Of a stretch of DNA of 64,000 bases, positions 1 through 8,472 are shown in pieces; position 1 is the stretch's first letter, and each line of letters opens with the position of its first letter. The position numbers and the translations under genes were made by a program. The stretch comes from Xanthobacter dioxanivorans. GTDB lineage: Bacteria > Pseudomonadota > Alphaproteobacteria > Rhizobiales > Xanthobacteraceae. The DNA lies in assembly GCF_016807805.1 (NCBI RefSeq), contig NZ_CP063362.1, positions 3,700,501 to 3,764,500 on the forward strand. Reading direction: 5' to 3'. The notes below the pieces were generated by a model that had not been told where the DNA came from, did not search any database, and saw only the letters and a program-made list of their open reading frames with translations.

Positions 1-40
1 AAAGCCTGCAAGACGCGCGAGCAAAGAAACCCACGAACCT

Positions 41-69
41 GGCCCTCGCCCGCGCGGCGGGGGCCTTTT
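41..69 (+). terminator. Rho-independent terminator-like hairpin at left edge
   Basis: A GC-rich stem of about ten pairs (41-50 with 56-65, including G-T pairs) with a 5-nt loop is followed by TTTT. On the plus strand it would end a gene lying to the left of the window. No gene can be seen in the 40 bases before it. Confidence 0.5.
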
Positions 70-120
70 CATGCCGGCGCCGCGCTGCTCGTGCCCAAAC
101 TGCCGCCCCTTCGTAAGACC

Positions 121-1521
121 TCACACCGTAACGTTCACGGCAAACCCCGGACAGTTGAGGGACCCGATGGCCAGTTGCCCTTGGCGAATCGTCAGGCGAG
201 CCGGCTGTCCCGGAGCGCGGTGGTAGAGGTCCGGATGCATCGCCACGAAACGGTCCTGCTCGTCATCAGGCGCGAACGACATGCCGTCGACATAGTGGTG
301 GCCATTGCGCTCCACGTGGGCGAGGCCCAGCAGCGAGACGAGCGCGAGGTCCTGCTGCGTGCTGACGCCCGCCCAGGTGCACAGGTCCTCGGCGGAGAGG
401 AAAAACCGCGCGCCGCCGTCTTCCCCGTTGCGCCGCGCCACCCGGGCCGCATTCAGGATGGACTTGTAGAAACCCTTGCAGTTCTTGCTGGAAACGCCCT
501 GGTAGCCGAGCGCCAAGGCGCGCGGGAAGGCATCCAGATTGCCGTCCGATTCGTCGATCATCATGGGCTTGAGAGCGGAGAGCGAGCGCACGTCGCGCTC
601 CAGGGCGACGGCGCGCTTGATCGGCTGCTCGATGCACAGCACCGAGGCCGCAAGCTGCCGGAGCGACGACCGCTCGCCGATGCGGCGCCAGAGCTCGGTG
701 ATCCCTTCCACGTCGCCATATTGCTCGTTGCCATCGAGCGTGGAGAGATAGGGCCCGGCGGATGTGTCGAGCACGGCGGCGATGCGCTCCAGCCGGTCGA
801 GATCCGCGGCGGGATCACCGGCGACCTTGATCTTGAAATAGCGACAGCCATAGGCCCGCACGACTTCCTCCAGCGTGCGCGGCAGCCCGTCGTGCGGCGC
901 GCTCGCATCGAGATCGTCCTCGCCGAGGGCGTCCACCAGCCCCACCGTATGGCGCACCGCGATGCTCGGCCGGGGCGCGAGGCTGGCAAGGAAGGCGTCG
1001 AGGTCGAAGCCCGCAAGGTCCGGCGTCAGTGCGGTGACGGCGAGGCCGGGCACGTTGCGGGTGACCATCTGCGCAAACGAGAGGCCGAGCATGCGGCCCA
1101 CCGCATCGATCACCGCCCGGTCCACGAGGGCCGGCCCGTAGGAGGCGACGAGGGGATTGAGCTGGAAGGCGGCGCAGCGGGCCTGCTGCTGCGGATAGAC
1201 GCTGGCCGATAGGCCGAAAGGCGTGTCGGCGCCGGCCTGCCGGTAGAGGTCGAGGGCGATGGCGAGCGACGTGCGCAACTGCTCCACATTGTCGGCGTCG
1301 CTCAGGTCGGGGCTCTTGTCGAACCATTTCGGCAGCAGGCATTCCGCCGCGATCCCCGCCGCGGACGCGCCGTCGGAGCGCTCGACGCGTACGCGCAGCA
1401 CGGCCTGACGCGCCTGCGTCATGGTGGTGATGCCGAAGCGGAACGGCAGGCGCAGGCGCACCGTGCGCTCCATCAGCTCGGCGTCGACGAGGCGCACGCG
1501 CACGCCTTCCCCTTGGCTCAT
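121..1521 (-). CDS. Enolase-superfamily (mandelate racemase/muconate lactonizing-like) enzyme
   Basis: This 466-residue protein resembles the enolase superfamily, whose members abstract a proton alpha to a carboxylate in acid-sugar dehydratases, racemases and cycloisomerases. Visible active-site pattern: a KIK motif (K230-x-K232), metal-ligand candidates D263 (LDGN), E298 (IEQP) and D323/E324 (IDES), and a later lysine near K346. The protein is longer than the usual 360-430 residues. It is the last gene of a leftward pair with the IclR regulator and lies across a promoter region from an FAH-family hydrolase. That pairing suggests dehydration of a sugar acid or related hydroxy acid, which is an inference. 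The substrate cannot be read from the sequence. Confidence 0.75.
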   Translation of the reverse strand: MSQGEGVRVRLVDAELMERTVRLRLPFRFGITTMTQARQAVLRVRVERSDGASAAGIAAECLLPKWFDKSPDLSDADNVEQLRTSLAIALDLYRQAGADTPFGLSASVYPQQQARCAAFQLNPLVASYGPALVDRAVIDAVGRMLGLSFAQMVTRNVPGLAVTALTPDLAGFDLDAFLASLAPRPSIAVRHTVGLVDALGEDDLDASAPHDGLPRTLEEVVRAYGCRYFKIKVAGDPAADLDRLERIAAVLDTSAGPYLSTLDGNEQYGDVEGITELWRRIGERSSLRQLAASVLCIEQPIKRAVALERDVRSLSALKPMMIDESDGNLDAFPRALALGYQGVSSKNCKGFYKSILNAARVARRNGEDGGARFFLSAEDLCTWAGVSTQQDLALVSLLGLAHVERNGHHYVDGMSFAPDDEQDRFVAMHPDLYHRAPGQPARLTIRQGQLAIGSLNCPGFAVNVTV

Positions 1522-1569
1522 GTGAGGGACCTTCTGGCAGATCTGTTTTGGGAAGGGTGGGTGCCGGCT

Positions 1570-2478
1570 CTATTCCACCATGCGGGGAAAGGCCCCACTG
1601 CGCGCCCGCGCCTCCAGCGGCCAGGTTTCGCCGAGCCGCGTGGTGGTGGAGACGACGATAGAGCCGCAGCTTTCGAGATCCGTCCGGCTCATGCGATTGG
1701 TCGGGGCGGCAAGACTCACCACCCCCACGCATTCGGAGGCCCCGCCCAGGGTCGATGCCTTGATGGGCGCGGCCACCGCCCCCACGCCCAGCTCGTTTTC
1801 CTCATAGCTCAGCGCAAAGCCACGTCGCGCCGCCTCTTCCAGCTCCGCCCGGATCTCGGAGATGGACGTCTTGGAATGGGCCGTCGCCGGCTCAAGCCCG
1901 TGCTGAAGCAGCAGCTTCAGGGCGGCATCAAAGGGTAACGTCGATAGCCATGCCTTGCCGGTGGCGTGGGTGTGGAGGCCGATTTCGAGGGTGTAGTTCG
2001 GGTCAATCCGCAGGGATCGCTTGCTGCCCGCGAAGGACTGCACCCACACGATCCTCTGTCCGCCGGGCTCGACAATGGCGAGGCGGACCAGTTCGCCGGT
2101 CTCTTCCGCGAGCTGGCGCAGGGCAGCGGAGCACTGGTCGAGGAGCCGGCTGGTCTGGAGGTGGCGCAGGCCGAGATTGCTGATGCGGTAGGTGAGGTAA
2201 TAGCGCTGGGCGCGCTCGTCCCGCCACACCAGCATCATGCCTTCCAACGTGTTCAGCAGCTTGCTGACGATCGCCTTGTTGAGGTTCAGGCGGCGGGAAA
2301 TCTCGGACAGGGGCAGGCCGTCCACGGAGTCGGCCAACATTCCGACGATCTCGAACGCCCGTTCCACCGACACGATGGTCTCGTCGACCTTCTCCGGCCG
2401 CCCCTGGGCTGTGATCTTTGCCGTCTCTCGCACCATCTGACGCACCATCTCTCTCGCCCGAAAACCCGCGGCAGTCAT
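1570..2478 (-). CDS. IclR-family transcriptional regulator
   Basis: An IclR-type regulator: an N-terminal winged helix-turn-helix (LPLSEISRRLNLNKAIVSKLL) followed by the effector-binding domain with the typical HATGKAWLS segment. The frame is open upstream to 2574, giving 334 residues. I prefer the ATG at 2478 (302 residues) because the upstream extension overlaps the promoter region, while the palindrome at 2483-2495 sits just before this ATG. The gene is divergent from the epimerase/FAH/ABC importer genes and is followed by the enolase-family gene. It is the obvious local regulator of both arms and is probably autoregulated. The effector is unknown. Confidence 0.85.
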   Translation of the reverse strand: MTAAGFRAREMVRQMVRETAKITAQGRPEKVDETIVSVERAFEIVGMLADSVDGLPLSEISRRLNLNKAIVSKLLNTLEGMMLVWRDERAQRYYLTYRISNLGLRHLQTSRLLDQCSAALRQLAEETGELVRLAIVEPGGQRIVWVQSFAGSKRSLRIDPNYTLEIGLHTHATGKAWLSTLPFDAALKLLLQHGLEPATAHSKTSISEIRAELEEAARRGFALSYEENELGVGAVAAPIKASTLGGASECVGVVSLAAPTNRMSRTDLESCGSIVVSTTTRLGETWPLEARARSGAFPRMVE

Positions 2479-2482
2479 TGTT

Positions 2483-2495
2483 GTAACGATGTTAC
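2483..2495. promoter_or_regulatory. Palindromic operator candidate 1 (GTAAC-GAT-GTTAC)
   Basis: A perfect inverted repeat with 5-bp arms and a 3-bp spacer, immediately upstream of the preferred IclR start codon. The arms match those of a second site 110 bp away (centre to centre). Its position in the divergent promoter next to a regulator gene suggests the IclR binding site. Confidence 0.6.
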
Positions 2496-2591
2496 CCTTA
2501 TTTATCGACCATACAAGCGATCGGCGCGCAATAAAATTACTCAAATTGGCGATTGACAGCGAAAAACGCTCCATATAGCCCTTTTATGAAT

Positions 2592-2606
2592 GGTAACGCA
2601 GTTACC
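2592..2606. promoter_or_regulatory. Palindromic operator candidate 2 (GGTAAC-GCA-GTTACC)
   Basis: A perfect 6-bp inverted repeat with a 3-bp spacer that contains the same GTAAC-N3-GTTAC core as the site at 2483-2495. It lies about 70 bp before the start of the rightward operon. Two copies of one palindrome in a 200-bp divergent intergenic region fit cooperative binding by the IclR protein. This is inferred from position. Confidence 0.6.
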
Positions 2607-2674
2607 TAAATTGAGGCAGCCGCCGATGGGCATGTCCCCGCGGCAGGACCAGCCCGGCACCAGGGAGCAGTATC

Positions 2675-3718
2675 TTGAGTGGACGCCTGACTTTCGAAAC
2701 CCTGCCTGACCTCATTGACACCGAAGAACAGCTCGAGGAGCTGATCTCCCGGCCGACACAAGGCCTGATCGACGATCTCGCCGCCGTGGACGGTGACATC
2801 GTCGTCCTCGGCGTCGCCGGCAAGGTCGGCCCCTCCCTCGCCCGCATGGCCAAGCGCGCCGCGCCCGGCAAGAGGGTGATCGGCGTCGCCCGCTTCTCCG
2901 AGGCCGGATCGCAGGAAGAGCTTGAGGGCTGGGGCATCGAGACCATCAAGTGTGACCTGCTCGACCAGGCCGCCGTGGCGAAGCTGCCGCGCGCCGCCAA
3001 CGTGGTCTACATGGCCGGCAAGAAGTTCGGCACCAATGACGACCCCTCCTTCGCCTGGGCCATGAACACCATGGTTCCGGCCACCGTCGCGTCGCATTAT
3101 CGCGCCTCACGCATCGTCGCCTTCTCCACCTTGTGCGTCTATCCCTTCGGCGTCGTCGCCCACAATGGCTGGGACGAGCGGGTGGAGCCCCGCCCGGTGG
3201 GCGACTACGCCAATTCCTGCGTCGGCCGCGAGCGCGCGTTCCAGTACGGCTCCCACAGCTGGGGCACGGCCGGCCGTCTCATCCGGCTGAACTACGCCAT
3301 CGACCTGCGCTATGGTGTGCTGCATGACATCGCCCAGTGGGTCATCAAGGGCGAGCCCATCCCGATCCGCACCGGCCACGCCAGCGTCATCTGGCAGGGC
3401 GACGCCAATGCGCAGATCCTGCGCTGCCTGAAGCACGCCACCAGCCCCACCTCCCCCATCAATATCGGCGGGCCGGAGCAGGCGAGCGTGCGGGCCATCG
3501 CCCATGCCTTCGGCGAGAAGTTCGGCAAGGCGCCCATCTTCGACGGCGCCGAGGAGCCCACCGGCTGGGTCAACAGCACGTTCCTGTCGCAGCGCCTGTT
3601 CGGCTACCCGAACGTGCCGCTGGCCCGGATGATCGACTGGGTGGCCCACTGGGTGGAGCGTGACATGCCCATCTACGGCAAGCCCACCCGCTACGAAGTC
3701 CGCGACGGCCTGTTCTGA
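2675..3718 (+). CDS. NAD(P)-binding epimerase/dehydratase-like protein, catalytic Lys replaced
   Basis: A 347-residue extended short-chain dehydrogenase-like protein. A Rossmann glycine motif (GVAGKVG) lies at residues 46-52 and an active-site-like serine at S151. At the usual YxxxK position it reads Y178-A-N-S-C182, so cysteine stands where the catalytic lysine is expected. The start codon is TTG at 2675 with a GGGAG ribosome site upstream. It is the first gene of a rightward cluster with an FAH hydrolase and an ABC importer, so it probably acts on the imported compound or an intermediate. The substitution makes ordinary SDR chemistry doubtful. Confidence 0.75.
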   Translation: MSGRLTFETLPDLIDTEEQLEELISRPTQGLIDDLAAVDGDIVVLGVAGKVGPSLARMAKRAAPGKRVIGVARFSEAGSQEELEGWGIETIKCDLLDQAAVAKLPRAANVVYMAGKKFGTNDDPSFAWAMNTMVPATVASHYRASRIVAFSTLCVYPFGVVAHNGWDERVEPRPVGDYANSCVGRERAFQYGSHSWGTAGRLIRLNYAIDLRYGVLHDIAQWVIKGEPIPIRTGHASVIWQGDANAQILRCLKHATSPTSPINIGGPEQASVRAIAHAFGEKFGKAPIFDGAEEPTGWVNSTFLSQRLFGYPNVPLARMIDWVAHWVERDMPIYGKPTRYEVRDGLF

Positions 3719-3736
3719 GCCCGGGAGGCCGCACCG

Positions 3737-4429
3737 ATGAACGGTTATCTCGGCTTCATGGGCTTCTGGTCCGACATCGACCAGGACTACCAGCTGCGCT
3801 ACCAGGAATGGCACAATTGCGAGCACATTCCCGAGCGCCTCGGCATACCGGGCTTTATCGAGGGGCGGCGCTATCGCGGCGCCCCCGGCGGCCCCAACTT
3901 CTTCATGTGCTACGTCACGGCCGGGCCGGAAGTGTTGCGGAGCGAGGCTTATCTCTCCGCCCTGAACCGCCCCACGCCCTGGACGCAGGAGGCCCTGGCC
4001 CACTTCCGCAATCCCACCCGCACACTCTATCGCAAGCTGCGTGCGGTCGGGCCGGAGGGGGGCTACGCGCCCTATGTCCTGCTGCTGCGCTTCGACGATG
4101 AGCGGCCGGCCGAAACACTGGAAAACCAGGTGGTCGAGGCGCTGTCCGGCAACGGCTTCGCGGCCGTTTCCGGGGCCCTCTACGAGGTGGATGCGGAGGC
4201 TTCCAGCATCATGACGGCGGAGCGCCGGATCTATGCCGGCGGCCCCGGCAGGCAGCGTTACCTGATCGCCATCGAGGCCCTCGACCGCGCCCAGGCGGAG
4301 GAGGGGGCGGAGCGTCTCGAACGGCGCCTCTCGCCCGGCGCCCGCGACCTCGACCGCAGCATCTACTGGCTGGAAACCCGCATCCGCGCTGAAGACCTGC
4401 GCGCCTCCGCCCGGAAGGACATGCAATGA
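3737..4429 (+). CDS. Conserved protein, probable dimeric alpha/beta-barrel type
   Basis: A 230-residue soluble protein of unknown function. The N-terminal half has a WHNCEHIPERLGIPGFIEGRRY segment that resembles the EthD-like or dimeric alpha/beta-barrel fold. The second half (from about residue 110) resembles the first in secondary-structure pattern, suggesting two fused ferredoxin-like units. It starts 18 bp after the epimerase-like gene, and its end overlaps the FAH start codon by 4 bp, so it is translated with that operon. It may be a small isomerase, hydratase or monooxygenase-like helper in the same pathway, but I cannot assign a reaction. Confidence 0.65.
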   Translation: MNGYLGFMGFWSDIDQDYQLRYQEWHNCEHIPERLGIPGFIEGRRYRGAPGGPNFFMCYVTAGPEVLRSEAYLSALNRPTPWTQEALAHFRNPTRTLYRKLRAVGPEGGYAPYVLLLRFDDERPAETLENQVVEALSGNGFAAVSGALYEVDAEASSIMTAERRIYAGGPGRQRYLIAIEALDRAQAEEGAERLERRLSPGARDLDRSIYWLETRIRAEDLRASARKDMQ

Positions 4430-5265
4430 AGCTCCTCAGATACGGCGCGCCCGGCGAGGAGCGCCCAGGCCTCGCCGCCCCGGACGGCACGCTGCGTTCC
4501 CTCGCCGGACATGTGGGCGATATCGACAAGGCCATGTTCGACGACCCGGCCCGCCTTTCCTCCCTGCGCGCTCTCGATCCAGCCACGCTTCCGGTGGTGG
4601 ACGGCACGGTACGTCTCGCGGAGCCGCTCGCCCGGATCGGCAAGATCGTCGGCATCGGGCTCAATTATCACGATCACGCCCGAGAGTGCGGCGCGGCCAT
4701 CCCTTCCGAGCCCATTCTGTTCCTGAAGGCCACCACCTCCCTTTGTGGCCCGAACGATGCCATTCGCCTGCCGGAAGGATCGCAGAAGACCGACTGGGAG
4801 GTGGAGCTGGGCGTCGTCATCGGCCGCACCGCGCGGGACGTGACGGCGGAAGCCGCGCTCGACCATGTGTTCGGCTACTGCGTCGCCCATGACGTGTCCG
4901 AGCGCGCCCACCAGCTGGAGCACGGCGGTCAGTGGACCAAGGGCAAGAGCCACGACACCTTTTGCCCGGTCGGCCCCTATCTCGTGACGGCGGACGAGGT
5001 GCCGGACCCGCAGGCCCTCCACATGTATTGCGAGGTGGACGGCCTCATGCGCCAGTCCAGTTCCACTGCGCAGATGATCTTCGGCGTCGCCGAGGTGGTG
5101 AGCTATGTCAGCCGCTTCATGACGCTCGCGCCCGGCGATCTCATCATCACCGGCACGCCGGCCGGTGTCGGCCTCGGCCTGAAGCCGCCCACCTACCTCA
5201 CCCGCGGCGCCCGCGTCCGGCTCGGCATCGCCGGGCTGGGCGACCAGCACCAGAGCGTCGTCTGA
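4426..5265 (+). CDS. Fumarylacetoacetate hydrolase (FAH) family protein
   Basis: A 279-residue FAH-family enzyme, a family that cleaves or isomerises acylpyruvate-like 2,4-diketo acids. The metal-binding pattern is visible as E125 and E127 (DWEVELG) with D156 (HDVSER), plus the GTPAGVG loop near the C-terminus. The opening MKLLRYG and the overall sequence look closest to the sugar-acid branch of the family (2,4-diketo-3-deoxy-L-fuconate hydrolase or ureidoglycolate lyase-like), as far as memory of the family allows. Its ATG overlaps the preceding stop (ATGA). With an enolase-family dehydratase-like gene nearby, a non-phosphorylative acid-sugar route is a reasonable hypothesis. Confidence 0.85.
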   Translation: MKLLRYGAPGEERPGLAAPDGTLRSLAGHVGDIDKAMFDDPARLSSLRALDPATLPVVDGTVRLAEPLARIGKIVGIGLNYHDHARECGAAIPSEPILFLKATTSLCGPNDAIRLPEGSQKTDWEVELGVVIGRTARDVTAEAALDHVFGYCVAHDVSERAHQLEHGGQWTKGKSHDTFCPVGPYLVTADEVPDPQALHMYCEVDGLMRQSSSTAQMIFGVAEVVSYVSRFMTLAPGDLIITGTPAGVGLGLKPPTYLTRGARVRLGIAGLGDQHQSVV

Positions 5266-5289
5266 CGCAGCACCGGAAAGGCGCATGTC

Positions 5290-6084
5290 ATGCTCGGCAC
5301 CCTCAAGAAGCTGGCCTCCTCGGAGGCCGCCCGACCGCTGCTGCTGGTGGCGGTGATCCTGGTCGGATGGGACATCGGAGTGCGGATCTTCAAGATTCCG
5401 CCGTACCTCATCCCCGCCCCGTCGCTGGTGGTGGAGCAGGTGGTGGCCCAGTGGCCGCTGCTGCTGCGCGAGAGCCTGCCGACGCTCTACGCCACCCTCG
5501 GCGGCTTCCTGCTCAGTGCGCTGTTCGGGATTCCGGTGGCGCTGCTGATCGCCTCGTCCCGCACGATCGAGAGCTATCTCTACCCGATCCTCGTCTTCTC
5601 CCAGAGCGTGCCGAAGATCGCCGTGGCGCCGCTGTTCGTGGTGTGGTTCGGCTTCGGCATCGTGCCGAAGATCATCGCCGCCTTCCTGCTCGGGTTCTTC
5701 CCGGTGGTGGTTGCGACCGTGCTGGCGCTCAAGAGCATCGACGCGGAGATGATCGACCTTGCCCGCTCCATGCGCGCCGGGCCGGTGCGCACGTTCCTGC
5801 GCATCCGGCTGCCCCATGCCCTGCCCGGCATCTTCGGCGGGCTCAAGGTGTCCATCACCCTTGCGGTGGTGGGGGCGGTGGTGGGCGAGTTCGTCGGGTC
5901 GAATTCCGGCATCGGCTACGTCCTGCAGATCGCCAACGGCAATTTCGACCTGCCGCTGATGTTCGCGGCGTTGTTCGTGCTGTCCATGATGGGGGTGATC
6001 CTGTTCACCGCCCTCGACCTGCTGGAACACCTGCTGATCCCCTGGCACGCCTCGCGCCGCACGGATGCGGCCGGCGCCGCCTGA
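5290..6084 (+). CDS. ABC transporter permease, SsuC/TauC type
   Basis: A 264-residue inner-membrane permease of the nitrate/sulfonate/taurine ABC family with about six hydrophobic segments. The EAA-like cytoplasmic loop (ARSMRAGPVRTFLRIRLPHA) is near residues 157-176 and contacts the ATPase in this family. It lies 24 bp after the FAH gene and is followed by the binding protein and ATPase, so all three importer parts are present. The substrate is unknown; its neighbours suggest an organic acid rather than nitrate or sulfonate. Confidence 0.9.
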   Translation: MLGTLKKLASSEAARPLLLVAVILVGWDIGVRIFKIPPYLIPAPSLVVEQVVAQWPLLLRESLPTLYATLGGFLLSALFGIPVALLIASSRTIESYLYPILVFSQSVPKIAVAPLFVVWFGFGIVPKIIAAFLLGFFPVVVATVLALKSIDAEMIDLARSMRAGPVRTFLRIRLPHALPGIFGGLKVSITLAVVGAVVGEFVGSNSGIGYVLQIANGNFDLPLMFAALFVLSMMGVILFTALDLLEHLLIPWHASRRTDAAGAA

Positions 6085-6135
6085 AGGCGCGCAAGGACAT
6101 AAACGTAAAAAACAAAACCAACGGTGGAGGAAATC

Positions 6136-7128
6136 ATGATCTGGCGAAATGTCATCGCATTGTGCATCGCATCCGGCCTCGTCGCTCCGGCTCTGGCCCA
6201 GACCGCCGCAAAGCCGCTCGACAAGGCGGTGCTGATGCTCAACTGGTTCGCCTACGGCGAGCATGCGCCCTTCGTTCTCGGCCGTGACAAGGGCTTCTAC
6301 CGGGACGAGGGCATCGACCTCGAGATCCAGGAGGGCCGTGGTTCCGGCGTGACGGTCCAGGCGGCGGCCGCCGGTACGGTGACCTTCGGCCTGGCCGACG
6401 TGACGGTGATGATGAAGGCGGTCGCAAAGGGCGCGCCGCTGAAAGCGGTCGGCGTGCTCCTGCAGCGCACCCCCGCCGCCATCGTCTCGCCCGAGGGCAA
6501 GATCAAGGACCCGAAGGACGTCGCCGGCAAGATCATCGCGATCACCCCCGGGGATGCCGTGACGCCGCTGCTGCCGCTTTACCTGAAGAAGATCGGTGTC
6601 GCCGACTCCAGCGTCCGGACTGTTTCCGGTGATGCGCAGACCAAGCTCAACGCGGTGGTGAACAACCAGGCGGACGGCTTGATCGGCTACACCACGGAAC
6701 AGGGCGCGCGCCTGCCCGACATCATCAACAAGCCGGTGACGATGCTTCGCTTCACCGATGTCGGCGTGAACATCGTCAGCCTCGGCATCGTGACGAGCAA
6801 CGAGACCATCAAGTCGCGGGGCGACCTGGTCAAGCGGTTCATGCGGGCAACGACCCGAGCCGTGGAGGCGGCGCAGAAGGACCCGAAGGGGGCCATCGAC
6901 GTGCTCCTCGCCGCCTATCCCAAGATGGGTCTTCCCGACGCGCAACTGCGCAGCCTGCAATATTCGCAGGCCCTCTACAGCGCCCCGAACGCGCTCGGCC
7001 CGCGCCCCTTCCAGATGAATCCTGCGCTCATCGCGGACACGCTCGACGTGCTGACCCAATATGGCGGCATGACGGCGTCCGAGCGCGGCCAGCCCACCGA
7101 CTATTACACGGCGGAATTCCTCCCATGA
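6136..7128 (+). CDS. ABC transporter substrate-binding protein, NMT1/SsuA-like
   Basis: A periplasmic binding protein of 330 residues. I chose the ATG at 6136, which follows a strong GGAGGAA site. The in-frame GTG at 6124 lies before that site. The N-terminus is a signal peptide ending at about ALA-Q (residue 19). The mature part resembles NMT1/THI5- and SsuA-type proteins (LNWFAYGEHAPFVLGRDKGFY opening). It is the second of three importer genes, and the ATPase start overlaps its stop codon. Confidence 0.9.
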   Translation: MIWRNVIALCIASGLVAPALAQTAAKPLDKAVLMLNWFAYGEHAPFVLGRDKGFYRDEGIDLEIQEGRGSGVTVQAAAAGTVTFGLADVTVMMKAVAKGAPLKAVGVLLQRTPAAIVSPEGKIKDPKDVAGKIIAITPGDAVTPLLPLYLKKIGVADSSVRTVSGDAQTKLNAVVNNQADGLIGYTTEQGARLPDIINKPVTMLRFTDVGVNIVSLGIVTSNETIKSRGDLVKRFMRATTRAVEAAQKDPKGAIDVLLAAYPKMGLPDAQLRSLQYSQALYSAPNALGPRPFQMNPALIADTLDVLTQYGGMTASERGQPTDYYTAEFLP

Positions 7129-7985
7129 CAGGTCATGTCACGCGAGCAGCTCGAATGGCCCTCCACGCCGTCGCCCCGGCGCCTGCTGCACCGTCGCCCG
7201 TTGCCGCGGCGCGCGAGGCGCACATCGAAATCTCCAGCCTCACCAAGACCTACAAGTCGAAGGGCGGGCACGTGCCCTCGCTCCGGCCCATCGACCTGAC
7301 GATCGCCCGCGGCGAGTTCGTCGCCATTGTCGGGCCGAGCGGCTGCGGCAAGAGCACCTTGCTGAAGCTGGTGGCGGGTCTGCTGCCCGCCACCAGCGGC
7401 GCCATCGCCATCGGCGGCAAGACGGTGAAGGAGCCGCTGGACGACGTGGGCATCGTGTTCCAGAGCCCGGTGCTGCTGCCGTGGCGCAACGTGCGCGACA
7501 ACATCCTGCTCCAGGTGGAGATGCGCGGGCGCGACAAGGCGGCCTATCGCGCGGCGGCCGCACGGCTCCTCAAGACGGCGGGGCTCGATGGCTTCGAGGA
7601 ACGCTTTCCGTGGGAGTTGTCCGGCGGCATGCAGCAGCGCGCCGCCATCTGCCGTGCGCTGGTGCACGATCCCAGCGTCCTGCTGATGGACGAGCCGTTC
7701 GGCGCGCTCGACGCCATGACCCGCGAGCGCATGAATGCCGAACTCCAGCGCATCTGGATAGAAACCCGCAAGACGGTGCTGCTCATCACCCATTCCATTC
7801 CCGAGGCGGTCTATCTCGCCGACCGGGTGGTGGTGATGTCGAACCGGCCGGGGGCGATCGAGGCGATCTACGACATCGATCTGCCCCGCCCGCGTGAACT
7901 CTCCATCATGGGCGAATCCCAGTTCGTCCGGTTCACCCAGGATATCCGCAAGCACTTCTTCGCCGAGGGCAACCTGGACCATTGA
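7125..7985 (+). CDS. ABC transporter ATP-binding protein, SsuB/TauB type
   Basis: The ATPase of the importer, 286 residues. Walker A (GPSGCGKST) is at residues 70-78, followed by the Q-loop (FQSPVLLPWRNV), the LSGGMQQR signature, Walker B (VLLMDEPFGALD) and the switch histidine (ITHSIPEA). The first ATG (7125) overlaps the binding-protein stop as ATGA. A second ATG ten codons later would remove a stretch the family usually lacks. It is the last gene of the rightward cluster; no clear terminator follows. Confidence 0.9.
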   Translation: MTGHVTRAARMALHAVAPAPAAPSPVAAAREAHIEISSLTKTYKSKGGHVPSLRPIDLTIARGEFVAIVGPSGCGKSTLLKLVAGLLPATSGAIAIGGKTVKEPLDDVGIVFQSPVLLPWRNVRDNILLQVEMRGRDKAAYRAAAARLLKTAGLDGFEERFPWELSGGMQQRAAICRALVHDPSVLLMDEPFGALDAMTRERMNAELQRIWIETRKTVLLITHSIPEAVYLADRVVVMSNRPGAIEAIYDIDLPRPRELSIMGESQFVRFTQDIRKHFFAEGNLDH

Positions 7986-8472
7986 GCCGGGCAGGCCATT
8001 GGCGAACAGGGCCTGGCGGGCGACGACCCCGCCAGTGGCGGCCATAGCGCATCAACGATCTCCCCGCCGGATCCCCGAACGGTCCGGCGGGGAGAGCGCA
8101 TCCAGGCCTTGCCATCCGCCTCGGCGTCGGGGGAGCGGCTGCGCCGGCTTCCACCCGCCGCAGGCCGGCTCGAAATTTCCTCAGGGGGTCTTCAGGGACC
8201 GCGCGACCCCGCTCCTCCGGGCTTAACCCGATTTCTCGATTGGTTCCTCCCGTGCTAGGACATCCTTCGTCATCGGGACGATCGTAGCTGGGCGCTACGC
8301 GGAGAATGTCCCTGAGGCGGTAGACCAAAACCCGCGTTGCCGAAGTTATAATGGCAGGGCGCTGCAAGTAGTATCTTTAAGTAATAATTCTGAAATACGA
8401 CAAGTGCCCGTTGATGAAAACGGCGGGATACTCCCGGGCATGCCCGTAACGACTTTTGAAGAGGGCTATTTT
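7986..8472. other. Intergenic region, gene-free, composition shifts to AT-rich
   Basis: No supported gene. The first 350 bases look like ordinary GC-rich DNA. From about 8340 the sequence becomes AT-rich (TATAAT-like and TAATAATTC stretches around 8347-8400), matching the low-GC gene downstream, and this part probably holds that gene's promoter. An antisense open frame across 7933-8367 is arginine/proline-rich and looks like a shadow. Confidence 0.5.

Noticed and set aside
4363..7059. An 898-codon open frame on the minus strand opposite the FAH and importer genes
   Set aside because: It is the mirror of well-recognised plus-strand genes, is rich in His/Arg/Gly/Asp, and has no family resemblance; typical of GC-rich shadow frames.
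7933..8367. A 144-codon minus-strand frame after the importer ATPase gene
   Set aside because: It overlaps the ATPase 3' end, is Arg/Pro-rich and shows no recognisable domain.
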